Source of the DNA: CAZTDD01 sp964612675
GTDB lineage: Bacteria; Hinthialibacterota; Hinthialibacteria; Hinthialibacterales; JAKPRU01
DNA length: 30,741 bases
Reading direction: 5' to 3'
Assembly (NCBI GenBank): GCA_964612675.1
Contig: CAZTDD010000084.1
Coordinates: 1-30,741, forward strand
Positions within the stretch are counted from its first letter, which is position 1. Each line of letters starts with the position of its first letter. A program made the translations under genes and the position numbers. The notes beneath the pieces were generated by a model that saw only the letters and a list, made by a program, of their open reading frames with translations, did no database searches and was not told the DNA's origin. This document shows positions 1-6,679 of this stretch, piece by piece.

Positions 1-74
1 GCCCTGCTGGAGCGGGTTGCAGGTACAGGGCACCGCTACCTCCCCGCCTAGCACACCCCACAACGTGTTTACTA

Positions 75-743
75 TCAATTACCTTCGGATTTCTCGTCCT
101 TGCTCGCCGATTCCTCGGGATTCTGGTTTTCGCCTTTTTCTTTCTTCGCGTTGTATTCGTCGCTCGACATGATTCGAACCGTCTTCACAACGATGTCCTT
201 TAAAGGCCGGTCTCTTTGATCGCGTTCCACGCTGACAATCTTATCAACCACATCCATTCCTTCAATAGCGCGGCCGAACACAGTGTATTTCCCGTCCAGC
301 CACGGTGTCCGCGCAACACAGATGAAGAACTGACTCCCGGCACTATCCGGATCGCTCGATCTCGCCATTGAAAACGTCCCCCGAACATGCGGTTTGCTGT
401 TGAATTCCGCCTTGATCGTGTAACCGGGACCGCCGCGGCCGTCGTTTGTGGGATCGTCGTCTTTGGTGTTCGGATCCCCACCTTGGATCATAAACTTCGG
501 GATGACTCGATGAAACGTCGTCCCGTCGTAAAATTTCTCTCGGGCAAGCTTCTTGAAATTCTCGACATGCTTCGGTGCCACTTCAGGGAAGAACTCCAAA
601 ACGATTGTTCCTTTGGCGGTTTCGAGTACCGCGACCTCATTGGTTTCTTTCTGCATTCCTTTTCCCTCGTCTGCGACTGCAAATGTCGAGAGCGACACAA
701 ATAACACCAGTAACTGCAACAAAATAGTGTGACCTCTGGACAT
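75..743 (-). CDS. Exported peptidyl-prolyl cis-trans isomerase, cyclophilin type
   Basis: This 222-residue protein should catalyse cis-trans isomerisation of Xaa-Pro bonds during folding of exported proteins. A Sec signal peptide is visible at residues 1-24 (hydrophobic LLQLLVLFVSL, then AVA before DEG), so it probably acts in the periplasm. The cyclophilin domain covers about residues 37-193. It includes the catalytic FHRVIP block (Arg79), FMIQGGD, the SAGSQFFI block (Gln138, Phe140) and LDGKYTVFG. The last 30 residues are a charged Glu/Lys/Asn-rich tail without recognisable structure. The start is well supported: GAGGAGG lies four bases upstream of the ATG. It is probably a single-gene unit, since the next gene upstream is on the same strand but 225 bases away behind a terminator. 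Family assignment is secure; the substrates are unknown. Confidence 0.95.
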   Translation of the reverse strand: MSRGHTILLQLLVLFVSLSTFAVADEGKGMQKETNEVAVLETAKGTIVLEFFPEVAPKHVENFKKLAREKFYDGTTFHRVIPKFMIQGGDPNTKDDDPTNDGRGGPGYTIKAEFNSKPHVRGTFSMARSSDPDSAGSQFFICVARTPWLDGKYTVFGRAIEGMDVVDKIVSVERDQRDRPLKDIVVKTVRIMSSDEYNAKKEKGENQNPEESASKDEKSEGN

Positions 744-890
744 TAGACCTCCTCACCGTCTATAGCGGTATACCTTGAATTCTGCCAGCATCTCTGACAG
801 CAGCTCACTGTACCCCAGCCGCTTCCTATGAGCAAGGACTCGCGGAAGCCTACCGCTTCTTCATGCTGGCACGTAGTAACACCCTAAGCA

Positions 891-918
891 AGAAAAACCC
901 CCTCGCGATGGAGGGGGT
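891..918 (-). terminator. Rho-independent terminator after the 968-2425 gene
   Basis: Read on the minus strand, an 8-bp stem ACCCCCTC/GAGGGGGT with a 6-base loop (CATCGC) runs straight into a T-rich tract (TTTTTCTT). It lies about 50 bases after the stop codon of the exported protein gene, separating it from the cyclophilin gene. The rest of the gap 744-967 shows nothing else I can name. Confidence 0.85.
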
Positions 919-967
919 CTTGATCGCACTCACACACTTCGCGTGAAACGAATCCTAAGACGGCGTT

Positions 968-2425
968 TCAGCGAATCTCCCAGTCCTGCACTCTCGTGTC
1001 CTGCTTCAATGGATTCTCCAACACAACCGCGAAGGTCTGCTGTTCGGCTGTCAGCCCGCCATCCGGATGGGGGAACGTTCCGTTGGCTGCGATGATAATA
1101 CGCTGGTTGTCCATGGAGACGTTTGCCTCATTGTTTATGAAGCCTTGCTGTTCCGCCGCGTCATGGGCATCGTGGTTCACAAAGGCGTAAAAGACAGGGG
1201 TCGCCGGTTCCAGATCGCTGTTGTAGATTCGTGCCACCATCTGATCCGACCCGTCAAAGGACGAAAACTTCTCGTCAAAGATCACGCAGACATTGTCGTA
1301 GTCGTCTACGGCTACTTCGGCACGCTGGAAGATTCCGAGGTCCCAAAACTCGTCTTCGTTGACGAAGACTTCTTTCACGCCCACGATGTTGCCCTCACTG
1401 CTGTTCACGGCATCGAAGCGGGCCAGAGCCATCATTTCGTCGGACGTCTTGCCAAAGATGTACACATAATTGCTGCCATTCGATGCCGCAATTCGAGTAT
1501 CATCGGAACGTCCACGGTCCGCCACCGATGAGAAGTCAGCCTGATCCAGCATATATCGGAGGTTCCCATCGTTGTCCCAGATGGTCATAAGCGCCTGAGA
1601 CCGAACACAGAACCCCCCGTTGAATGCGGCTACGTTGGACCAGAGCTCGCCCGGGGAATCATCGCCTCTGCCGTTGAACGGGCCTTTGATGACCTCGCCG
1701 GTTTCGCCGTTGAAAATCGTCGTAGCCGGCATCCGCCCGGCGATAAGGTTCTGGCTCTGGTCCTCGGGGACCACAACGAAATTCCCGTTGGACAGAAAAC
1801 GCAATTCGCCGCCGAACCGGATCTGTTGGTTGTTTTGCCAACCGTCCACGACGGCGCCACCGCCGTAAATTGGATCGAATGCCTTTGTAATCGGATCCGG
1901 ACCGGATGCCGTTTTGTTGAACAACTGGCAGGTTGCCATCTGTCGGTCGTACTCAAAAATCTCCCAACGGTCATCGCTCGCAAACGCGTCGATCTGCCAG
2001 ACCGTTGTCTCTTGACCGACCACGTACCGTGTTCCACCGGGGCGGCGATCGCATGCGATCCGGGGTGGGTTCCCACTTGTTCGGCTCGAGTTGATATTGC
2101 TGACAAATGGTGTCCCATCGTCCGCGTAAAAACCCCAGTATTCCTCAATCGTTCCGTCCGGATAGATGAACCCGACTTTACAGTTCATTCCGTCTTCATC
2201 TTCCGGGTACGTGCCCGCGATTACCGCCGCAGTGCCGTCCCCGAATACGTCGGTGAACGGCTCCCAATAACTCCCGTTCGGCACGTCTACCAGAAAGAAC
2301 GGATGGTCCGCCACGAGCACGGTCACGCCTGCCGCGGCGTGATCCACGGGTAGTTGCGCCATCGTTGAAGTACCCACAAGCAAGAAACCGAACAACAAGG
2401 TGCACCAACAGACACGTCTTTTCAT
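968..2425 (-). CDS. Exported protein of unknown function, possible beta-propeller-like
   Basis: I do not recognise this 485-residue protein. It begins with a clear Sec signal peptide (basic MKRR, hydrophobic core LLFGFLLVG, probable cleavage after STMA), so it should be exported. The mature part has almost no Lys-rich helical character. It is made of short beta-type stretches with recurring Asp/Asn/Gly turns and aromatic-hydrophobic strands (for example ATTIFNGETGEVIKG and MTIWDNDGNLRYML). This is the style of a beta-propeller or repeated beta-sheet surface protein, but I could not define a repeat unit. There is no anchor or C-terminal sorting motif that I recognise. AGGAGG lies seven bases before the ATG and supports the start. 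The transcript ends at the hairpin at 891-918. Function is left open. Confidence 0.85.
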   Translation of the reverse strand: MKRRVCWCTLLFGFLLVGTSTMAQLPVDHAAAGVTVLVADHPFFLVDVPNGSYWEPFTDVFGDGTAAVIAGTYPEDEDGMNCKVGFIYPDGTIEEYWGFYADDGTPFVSNINSSRTSGNPPRIACDRRPGGTRYVVGQETTVWQIDAFASDDRWEIFEYDRQMATCQLFNKTASGPDPITKAFDPIYGGGAVVDGWQNNQQIRFGGELRFLSNGNFVVVPEDQSQNLIAGRMPATTIFNGETGEVIKGPFNGRGDDSPGELWSNVAAFNGGFCVRSQALMTIWDNDGNLRYMLDQADFSSVADRGRSDDTRIAASNGSNYVYIFGKTSDEMMALARFDAVNSSEGNIVGVKEVFVNEDEFWDLGIFQRAEVAVDDYDNVCVIFDEKFSSFDGSDQMVARIYNSDLEPATPVFYAFVNHDAHDAAEQQGFINNEANVSMDNQRIIIAANGTFPHPDGGLTAEQQTFAVVLENPLKQDTRVQDWEIR

Positions 2426-2440
2426 AGGAAATCCTCCTAT
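2424..2440 (-). promoter_or_regulatory. Hairpin overlapping ribosome binding site and start codon
   Basis: On the minus strand the leader of the 968-2425 gene reads ATAGGA, GGATT, TCCTAT, then G. The two arms are a perfect 6-bp inverted repeat. One arm contains the first half of the AGGAGG ribosome binding site and the other contains the AU of the start codon. Folding would hide both, so translation may be tuned by RNA structure. The hairpin is short, so the effect is uncertain. Confidence 0.4.
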
Positions 2441-2792
2441 TCACACAGAATCTGTTCGCTCTGATGTTCCACGTGGGCCCTCGGTAATTCCCCCGCCGAG
2501 GATGATGCAGAAAATTCTTGTCTCTGGGAAGGGCTATCTCAATCGTGGAGTGTGCTCTATCCGGCTTCCCAAAGAAGCCATTGCTTAGCGAATCCTACCC
2601 CTAATCCAGCTGGACCCCTACATTCGTGAGAGCATTGAATCCTGAGTCTATTCGAACCACAAGCCCGAATTCCTGTAAAATCGGGCCGGGTAAGTCGTTG
2701 ACCTTTATTCCACAGAAAATCAAATCCTGATAGCCTCAGGGGGTTCTCTGTAACCTTGACATAGAATGCACTGTTTCCGATGATCCGGCGCT
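2441..2792. other. Divergent intergenic region
   Basis: This gap of about 350 bases separates the exported-protein gene (-) from the GNAT gene (+). It holds an inverted repeat CCTCGG/CCGAGG at 2479-2501 with an 11-base loop, followed by unremarkable A/T-richer sequence, then a possible promoter at its right end. I see no open frame with protein-like composition and no RNA gene. A GTTCGAAT-like string near 2650 on the minus strand is not flanked by a pairing T-stem. Confidence 0.5.
2756..2784 (+). promoter_or_regulatory. Possible sigma70-type promoter of the GNAT/UbiA operon
   Basis: A perfect TTGACA (2756-2761) is followed after 17 bases by GATGAT (2779-2784), four of six matches to the -10 consensus. 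Initiation would fall at about 2790-2793, at or just before the ATG at 2793. That fits the absence of a ribosome binding site in front of this gene and suggests a nearly leaderless mRNA. Confidence 0.4.
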
Positions 2793-3293
2793 ATGGACTC
2801 TGATACTTCGGCCCCGACAATCCGGCGAATGCGTGAGGGAGACATCCCTCGAGTCACCGAGCTGTGGCACGAGATGATGAATCATCATTTGGCGGTCGAC
2901 CCCCGTTTCGAATTGGCTATCGGCAACGAAGAAGCCTACGCAGAGTATCTACGTTCCACCATCGAGAACTACGACGCCGCGATTTTCGTGGCTGAAATGA
3001 ACGGAACCCTTGTTGGATACACGATAGTAATGATTCTCTCAAACCCGGCTGTTTTCGCGCTCGAACGGTATGGTTTCATTTCGGAAATGGCTGTGGATGG
3101 CGATTACCAACGGGGAGGCATCGGCAAGACGATGTGGGAGCACGCGCGCCGATGGCTGAAGCGGCGTGGGATACGGGTTCTCCAACTGAACGTGTCGCCC
3201 AGAAACGAGAAAGGATACGCGTTCTGGAAGAAGGTTGGATGTACCGAATTCCTGACTATTATGTGGCACGATATTCCGAAGTCCCTTCGTTGA
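2793..3293 (+). CDS. GNAT-family N-acetyltransferase
   Basis: This 166-residue protein should transfer an acetyl group from acetyl-CoA to an amine; the acceptor cannot be read from the sequence. It has the GNAT fold pattern: an N-terminal strand and helix (TIRRMREGDIPRVTELW), the central strand ISEMAVDGDYQ, then the acetyl-CoA pyrophosphate-binding loop QRGGIGKTMWEHA at about residues 109-121. A C-terminal RVLQLNVSPRNEKGYAFWKKVGC segment is typical of motif B. No signal peptide or membrane segment is present, so it is cytoplasmic. It ends only 10 bases before the UbiA-family gene, so the two are probably co-transcribed. No good ribosome binding site precedes the ATG, consistent with a start very close to the transcript end. 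Family is clear, substrate unknown. Confidence 0.9.
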   Translation: MDSDTSAPTIRRMREGDIPRVTELWHEMMNHHLAVDPRFELAIGNEEAYAEYLRSTIENYDAAIFVAEMNGTLVGYTIVMILSNPAVFALERYGFISEMAVDGDYQRGGIGKTMWEHARRWLKRRGIRVLQLNVSPRNEKGYAFWKKVGCTEFLTIMWHDIPKSLR

Positions 3294-3303
3294 CGAGAGC
3301 ATT

Positions 3304-4227
3304 ATGGAGACCAGCGTCCAAAACGGCCCCCGGCAACAGAGCCTTGTCCTCACTCTGAAGGCGCTGCTCGAAACAGCCCGGCCCAAACAATGGGTCAAGA
3401 ATCTGTTCGTCTTTGCCGCCTTGGTCTTCTCCCGCGAGATGGGACAACTGATTCCTTGCCTCGAAGCGAGCCTTGCTTTTGTCCTCTTCTGTTGTTTTTC
3501 TTCGAGTGTCTATTTCCTCAATGACGTCGTGGATATCGAGCGTGACCGCTGGCATCCGGAGAAACGACACCGTCCTCTGCCCTCCGGACGACTGTCCGTG
3601 CAAACCGCTCTCGCCGCCTCCATTTTTCTGGCGGTTGCGGCCGGGGTGGCGGCTTACGTCCTCTTTGGAGGTCACTTTCTGGCCATCGGTTTGGCCTACA
3701 TGGTCATCAATGTTGCTTATTCGTTTCTTCTGAAATCGGTGGTCCTGTTGGACGGGATGGCGATCGCCTGCGGATTCGTCTTACGGGCATATGCCGGGGC
3801 CGTGGCGATCGGTACAGAGATGTCGGATTGGCTGTACTTGTGTGCGCTTTTCATTTCGCTGTTTTTGGCCTTCTGCAAACGTCGTCAGGAACTGGCTACG
3901 CTGGAAGAGGTTGCGACCGATCACCGTGGCATTCTTGAGGAATACCCCCTGCCGTTTCTCGACCAGTTGATCGCCGTATTGACGGGGGCGACGCTTGTTT
4001 GTTATTCCCTGTACACGCTGGATCCAGAGGTCGTCGAGGCCCTCAGCTGGGGTGAAGGGCTCAAACTTTCCGTCCCTTTTGTCGTCTACGGCCTTTTGCG
4101 TTATCAGTATCTTGTGTACCGTCATGAAGAAGGGGGAAATCCAACGGATCTTCTCTTGCGTGACCGACATCTCATCGTTAATTTCGCCCTATGGTTGGCA
4201 CTGATGTTGGTCATCATCTATTCTTGA
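3304..4227 (+). CDS. Decaprenyl-phosphate phosphoribosyltransferase-like UbiA-family prenyltransferase
   Basis: This 307-residue integral membrane protein belongs to the UbiA superfamily. The closest pattern I recognise is decaprenyl-phosphate phosphoribosyltransferase, which joins phosphoribosyl pyrophosphate to a polyprenyl phosphate as the first step toward lipid-linked arabinose. Evidence is the opening RPKQWVKN block (residues 26-33), the metal-binding NDxxDxxxD motif (Asn73, Asp74, Asp77, Asp81) followed by HPEKRHRPLPSG, and the second block FCKRRQEL (about 190-197) preceding a loop. Eight or nine hydrophobic segments are visible, with a C-terminal one ending LALMLVIIYS. Length matches the family. 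It follows the GNAT gene by 10 bases. In mycobacteria the enzyme serves arabinan synthesis; here no epimerase or arabinosyltransferase is visible, so the final sugar lipid is unknown. Other UbiA functions are less likely. Confidence 0.85.
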   Translation: METSVQNGPRQQSLVLTLKALLETARPKQWVKNLFVFAALVFSREMGQLIPCLEASLAFVLFCCFSSSVYFLNDVVDIERDRWHPEKRHRPLPSGRLSVQTALAASIFLAVAAGVAAYVLFGGHFLAIGLAYMVINVAYSFLLKSVVLLDGMAIACGFVLRAYAGAVAIGTEMSDWLYLCALFISLFLAFCKRRQELATLEEVATDHRGILEEYPLPFLDQLIAVLTGATLVCYSLYTLDPEVVEALSWGEGLKLSVPFVVYGLLRYQYLVYRHEEGGNPTDLLLRDRHLIVNFALWLALMLVIIYS

Positions 4228-4366
4228 TTTAACGGGCGTTTGGGGGTTGACTTGACTGAAAAAAGGTATTAAGGGTCAGCCCAAGGAAAGGACCGCTCAG
4301 CTCGAAGTGGGAAGTCTGTTTGGGTTACTCGAAAACTCCAAGTGAATGTACGGAGACAGGTGAATC

Positions 4367-4774
4367 ATGGTCGCTGATTTCGCACGCAAAAGTCAAGTCG
4401 GGATACTCCTTATTTCGTCGGAAGATCAGGGCAAAGTCGGCATAGTGCGCGCGCGTTGTCGGCCACAGCCGATGCTACTGGCTGTCCTGCCCTCCGCTCC
4501 TTCCGCGCAGCCGCTATGCGCCTGGGAAGACGAGGACGACATCGGCTACAGCCCCGAGGATCTCTACGATGACGCATATGGTTCCTTGGACGACGACGAG
4601 GACATCGGACCATACGACGATGAAGACCTCGAGGACGAGGACTACGATGAGTTTGACGACGACGATGAGGACGATGATCTGGATTACGACGACGACTTGG
4701 ATGACTTCGACGACGAAGACGACGAGGAGTTTGACGAGGACGAGTACGACGACCTCGACGAGGATGAGTTGTAG
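4367..4774 (+). CDS. Extremely acidic low-complexity protein
   Basis: I do not recognise this 135-residue protein. After a short basic N-terminal part (residues 1-33), the remaining hundred or so residues contain no Lys, Arg or His at all. From about residue 53 the chain is almost entirely Asp and Glu, broken every four to six residues by Tyr, Phe, Leu or Ile. Such chains can bind calcium or basic proteins, or mimic nucleic acid; nothing here decides between them. The segment RARCRPQPMLLAVLPSAP ending PLCA just before the acidic part resembles a weak signal peptide. A downstream GTG at the Val of VRARC could therefore be the true start of an exported form. The ATG at 4367 has a GGAGA-type site 10-15 bases upstream. 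Overlapping TTGACT boxes at 4247-4257 may be part of its promoter. The 157 bases after it hold nothing recognisable. Confidence 0.65.
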   Translation: MVADFARKSQVGILLISSEDQGKVGIVRARCRPQPMLLAVLPSAPSAQPLCAWEDEDDIGYSPEDLYDDAYGSLDDDEDIGPYDDEDLEDEDYDEFDDDDEDDDLDYDDDLDDFDDEDDEEFDEDEYDDLDEDEL

Positions 4775-4931
4775 TCTGTGAACCGCCGAGATGCTTACTG
4801 ATCTTTCGCGCCGAGACCGCGGCGTTTACTCATGATCCAACGGCGACGAGAGGGAACTTGTCGCGTGGGCACCTTCCGATCGAGGAAACCTCTGGCTCGG
4901 GTGCATTCTTCCGCGGGTGAATCCCATGACA

Positions 4932-5510
4932 CTACTCCCGATTTCCGCTTGACCCGTTTCCTGTGCTCAAGAGCCGAAGCCCCTGCAGGACATACTGGCT
5001 CAATCCAATCAATGTAAGAATCGCCGCAGTAATATTGATCAGGAATTGATAACTGTTGGGAATCGAGAAAACGACGGCCGTGATCGCTGCAAATTGGAAG
5101 GCCGCAGCCCATTTGGCGGTCTCTGTAGGAATCGCCTTTACTCGTCCCTGGATGGTCGCCACAAGGATCCAGCCAATCACGACGAGCAGATCCTTGCTGA
5201 CCACGATCATCGTTAGCCATACGGGGAGGAGATCGAAAATCGTTAGGAGGATGAAAGACGCCGTCACGAATAACTTGTCTGCAAGAGGATCCAACAGACT
5301 GCCGAGGACTGTCACCTCGCGCCGTCTTCTCGCAAGGAAACCGTCTAGGAAATCGCTGATCAGCATTACCGCCAGTACGACTCTGCACCAAATCACAAGA
5401 CTGGGGGCCTTCCCGCTGTAGGTGTAGTAGCATAGAGCAAAAAAGCAAGGTACAAGCAAAATCCGGCTTATGGAGAGTAGGTTCGCGGGATTGAATGGCG
5501 ATGTCGGCAT
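4932..5510 (-). CDS. pgsA: CDP-diacylglycerol--glycerol-3-phosphate 3-phosphatidyltransferase
   Basis: This enzyme transfers the phosphatidyl group from CDP-diacylglycerol to glycerol-3-phosphate, the committed step toward phosphatidylglycerol and cardiolipin, at the inner membrane. The 192-residue protein opens with the typical NPANLLSISRILLVP block. It then has the full CDP-alcohol phosphotransferase signature: DFLDGFLARR, an 8-residue gap, then GSLLDPLADK, giving DxxDGxxAR...G...D...D. Four to six hydrophobic segments follow, ending in QYVLQGLRLL. I chose the ATG at 5510 because GAGGAG sits a few bases upstream and the frame beyond it has no family similarity; a longer open frame to 5897 runs over the divergent gene. 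The gene diverges from the small membrane protein gene at 5673. Length and motif order are normal for PgsA. Confidence 0.92.
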   Translation of the reverse strand: MPTSPFNPANLLSISRILLVPCFFALCYYTYSGKAPSLVIWCRVVLAVMLISDFLDGFLARRRREVTVLGSLLDPLADKLFVTASFILLTIFDLLPVWLTMIVVSKDLLVVIGWILVATIQGRVKAIPTETAKWAAAFQFAAITAVVFSIPNSYQFLINITAAILTLIGLSQYVLQGLRLLSTGNGSSGNRE

Positions 5511-5546
5511 TGTCTCCTCTGGCAACGTGATTTGAAACACCCTACT

Positions 5547-5575
5547 ATCATATCCAAGACAAGACGAATGGTCAG
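5547..5575 (-). promoter_or_regulatory. Probable pgsA promoter
   Basis: On the minus strand CTGACC (5570-5575) is followed after 17 bases by TATGAT (5547-5552). It would start transcription about 30 bases before the pgsA ATG. The -35 box is weak, so confidence is moderate. It lies back to back with the promoter for the gene at 5673. Confidence 0.45.
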
Positions 5576-5606
5576 GAGTTCTACACCGGGTCTTCGAAGA
5601 TACACG

Positions 5607-5636
5607 TTGCCCAGACCATGTCAAAACCGTTATAAT
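5607..5636 (+). promoter_or_regulatory. Probable sigma70-type promoter of the small membrane protein gene
   Basis: A perfect TATAAT (5631-5636) lies 18 bases after TTGCCC (5607-5612). Initiation near 5643 would leave a leader of about 30 bases containing the AGGAAGG ribosome binding site before the ATG at 5673. This is the best -10 box in the window. Confidence 0.65.
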
Positions 5637-5672
5637 GAGCGAGAGAAAACTAACCAGGAAGGTATCGGCTTC

Positions 5673-5888
5673 ATGAAAATCTCGGTCCGGCAGGTGGAAC
5701 GATTCCTGGTGAATATGTGCGTTTTTCTCATGATCGTCCTCTTTTGCAACCTCTTCTTGCGTGGTTGCGGTGGACCGTTCCCCGAACGGGTACGTGGCCC
5801 GTTTGCGAAGGAACGCTATATCAAACTCGGGAATCTCCCTCAGGAAGAACTCGAACTCGCAAAGGATGTTGAGATTCCTCCGAAATGA
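5673..5888 (+). CDS. Small single-span membrane protein, unknown function
   Basis: I do not recognise this 71-residue protein. After a short polar N-terminus (MKISVRQVERFL) there is one strong hydrophobic stretch, VNMCVFLMIVLFCNLFL. A Gly/Pro/Arg-rich linker and an amphipathic, Glu-rich tail ending in PPK follow. A single-pass inner membrane protein with the tail outside is the simplest reading. The start at 5673 is chosen because AGGAAGG lies 10 bases upstream and a good promoter (5607-5636) lies just ahead. An in-frame extension back to 5532 would begin before that promoter. It is divergent from pgsA, but nothing shows a shared job. Confidence 0.7.
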   Translation: MKISVRQVERFLVNMCVFLMIVLFCNLFLRGCGGPFPERVRGPFAKERYIKLGNLPQEELELAKDVEIPPK

Positions 5889-5985
5889 ATTACACAACGA
5901 TTTCTCTGTAAGTTGCTTGTAATGTAGGAGTTATGCTTCTCTTGGGGGTGGACGGTGGATCTTGGAGCCAAATCACTTGTCTTTT

Positions 5986-6059
5986 TTGACAATTTGCTCT
6001 AAAGATCTTAAAGAATGAGTCGATACCTAGAACAACAGACGAATCCCCGTAAACGGGGA
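5986..6059 (+). promoter_or_regulatory. Possible promoter and leader hairpin of the FlgM-like gene
   Basis: A perfect TTGACA (5986-5991) is followed after 17 bases by TAAAGA (6009-6014), a poor -10 box. About 30 bases further on is a 6-bp hairpin TCCCCG/CGGGGA with a TAAA loop (6044-6059). If this promoter is used, the mRNA has a leader of about 130 bases. I see no clear sigma28-type promoter. The remainder of the gap 5889-6153 holds nothing else recognisable. Confidence 0.35.
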
Positions 6060-6134
6060 AATAGTCATTGTTTGTAAAGTGGAGTTGACTTCTGAAGGTT
6101 AGGGCGCTGAATTGGACTAAACAAAGGATTCAGC

Positions 6135-6153
6135 GATCGTATGAGGAACGATC
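6135..6153 (+). promoter_or_regulatory. Hairpin presenting the ribosome binding site of the FlgM-like gene
   Basis: GATCGT (6135-6140) and ACGATC (6148-6153) form a perfect 6-bp inverted repeat whose 7-base loop is ATGAGGA, the ribosome binding site. The right arm ends exactly before the ATG at 6154. The site would be exposed in the loop while the start codon stacks on the stem, so the structure could control initiation. Confidence 0.45.
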
Positions 6154-6462
6154 ATGGTGGACATCGGCGTAATTGGCAATCAGTTTCAACCGAACCGTGT
6201 CACCGAACGTTCTACCGGTTCCTCCGGCGTCACGTCAAAGAAATCGGCATCGGCTGCCAAATCGACGACGAAAGACAGCGTTGAGATTTCTTCTGACGCG
6301 AAAGAGGCCCAGAATGTGGTTCGCCTGGTGAAAGCTGCGCGCAGCAGCCCGGACGTGAGGACGGACGCTGTTGAACGAGCGCGGGAAACACTGGCGAAAG
6401 GCGGCTATGATGGCGTGGAAGTCTCGCGAGAGGCCGCCAAGAACATGCTCGGCTTGTTGTAG
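6154..6462 (+). CDS. flgM: FlgM-like anti-sigma-28 factor
   Basis: FlgM binds and holds the flagellar sigma factor FliA until the hook is finished. This 102-residue protein has the expected layout: a disordered Ser/Thr/Lys-rich first half (residues 15-42), then DSVEISSDAKEAQ, a helix with VRLVKAARSSPDVR, then DAVERARETLAKGGY and a final helix EVSREAAKNMLGLL. The order 'DxVxIS..A', 'PDVR.d.V...r..l..G.Y' and 'A..ml' is the FlgM C-terminal sigma-binding pattern. Length is normal. No other flagellar gene is in the window, so it may act on a distant FliA or on another sigma28-type factor. Translation may be tuned by the hairpin at 6135-6153, and a terminator follows at about 6545. FlgM-like assignment is fairly firm; its exact partner is inferred. 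Confidence 0.75.
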   Translation: MVDIGVIGNQFQPNRVTERSTGSSGVTSKKSASAAKSTTKDSVEISSDAKEAQNVVRLVKAARSSPDVRTDAVERARETLAKGGYDGVEVSREAAKNMLGLL

Positions 6463-6543
6463 TTGCGGCGGAGAACAATCGGCTGGACGAGCGCGGGTAA
6501 GACCGGCCAGGCAATCTGTGAACAGAGAACCATCTCGGAACAC

Positions 6544-6569
6544 AGAGCCCTCCAGAGTGTGGGCTTTTT
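6544..6569 (+). terminator. Rho-independent terminator after the FlgM-like gene
   Basis: AGCCC (6546-6550) pairs with GGGCT (6561-6565) around a 10-base loop, and the stem is followed at once by a T run (TTTTT then GTGTTTT). It lies about 85 bases after the FlgM-like stop codon. The remaining sequence to 6679, between two convergent genes, shows nothing else. Confidence 0.65.
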
Positions 6570-6679
6570 GTGTTTTAAGATTCTCAGCCCCCATACCCCT
6601 AAACCAATACATGTTGGTGCCAACGCTGCACCTAGACTCCGGTACAGCATCGATGGACCCTGGTTGAAAGAAGGATCGA

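Noticed and set aside
171..180. tRNA T-loop-like GGTTCGAATC on the minus strand
   Set aside because: It lies inside the cyclophilin coding sequence and no cloverleaf can be drawn around it.
2646..2660. Second T-loop-like GGTTCGAAT on the minus strand in a gap
   Set aside because: The flanking bases do not form a T-stem and no acceptor or anticodon stem pairs.
4795..5448. 217-residue minus strand frame over pgsA
   Set aside because: It is a shadow in another frame of pgsA with no family pattern.
5511..5897. Extended start for PgsA
   Set aside because: The extra part runs antisense through the small membrane protein gene and its promoter. The family's first block starts right after ATG 5510, which has a good ribosome binding site.
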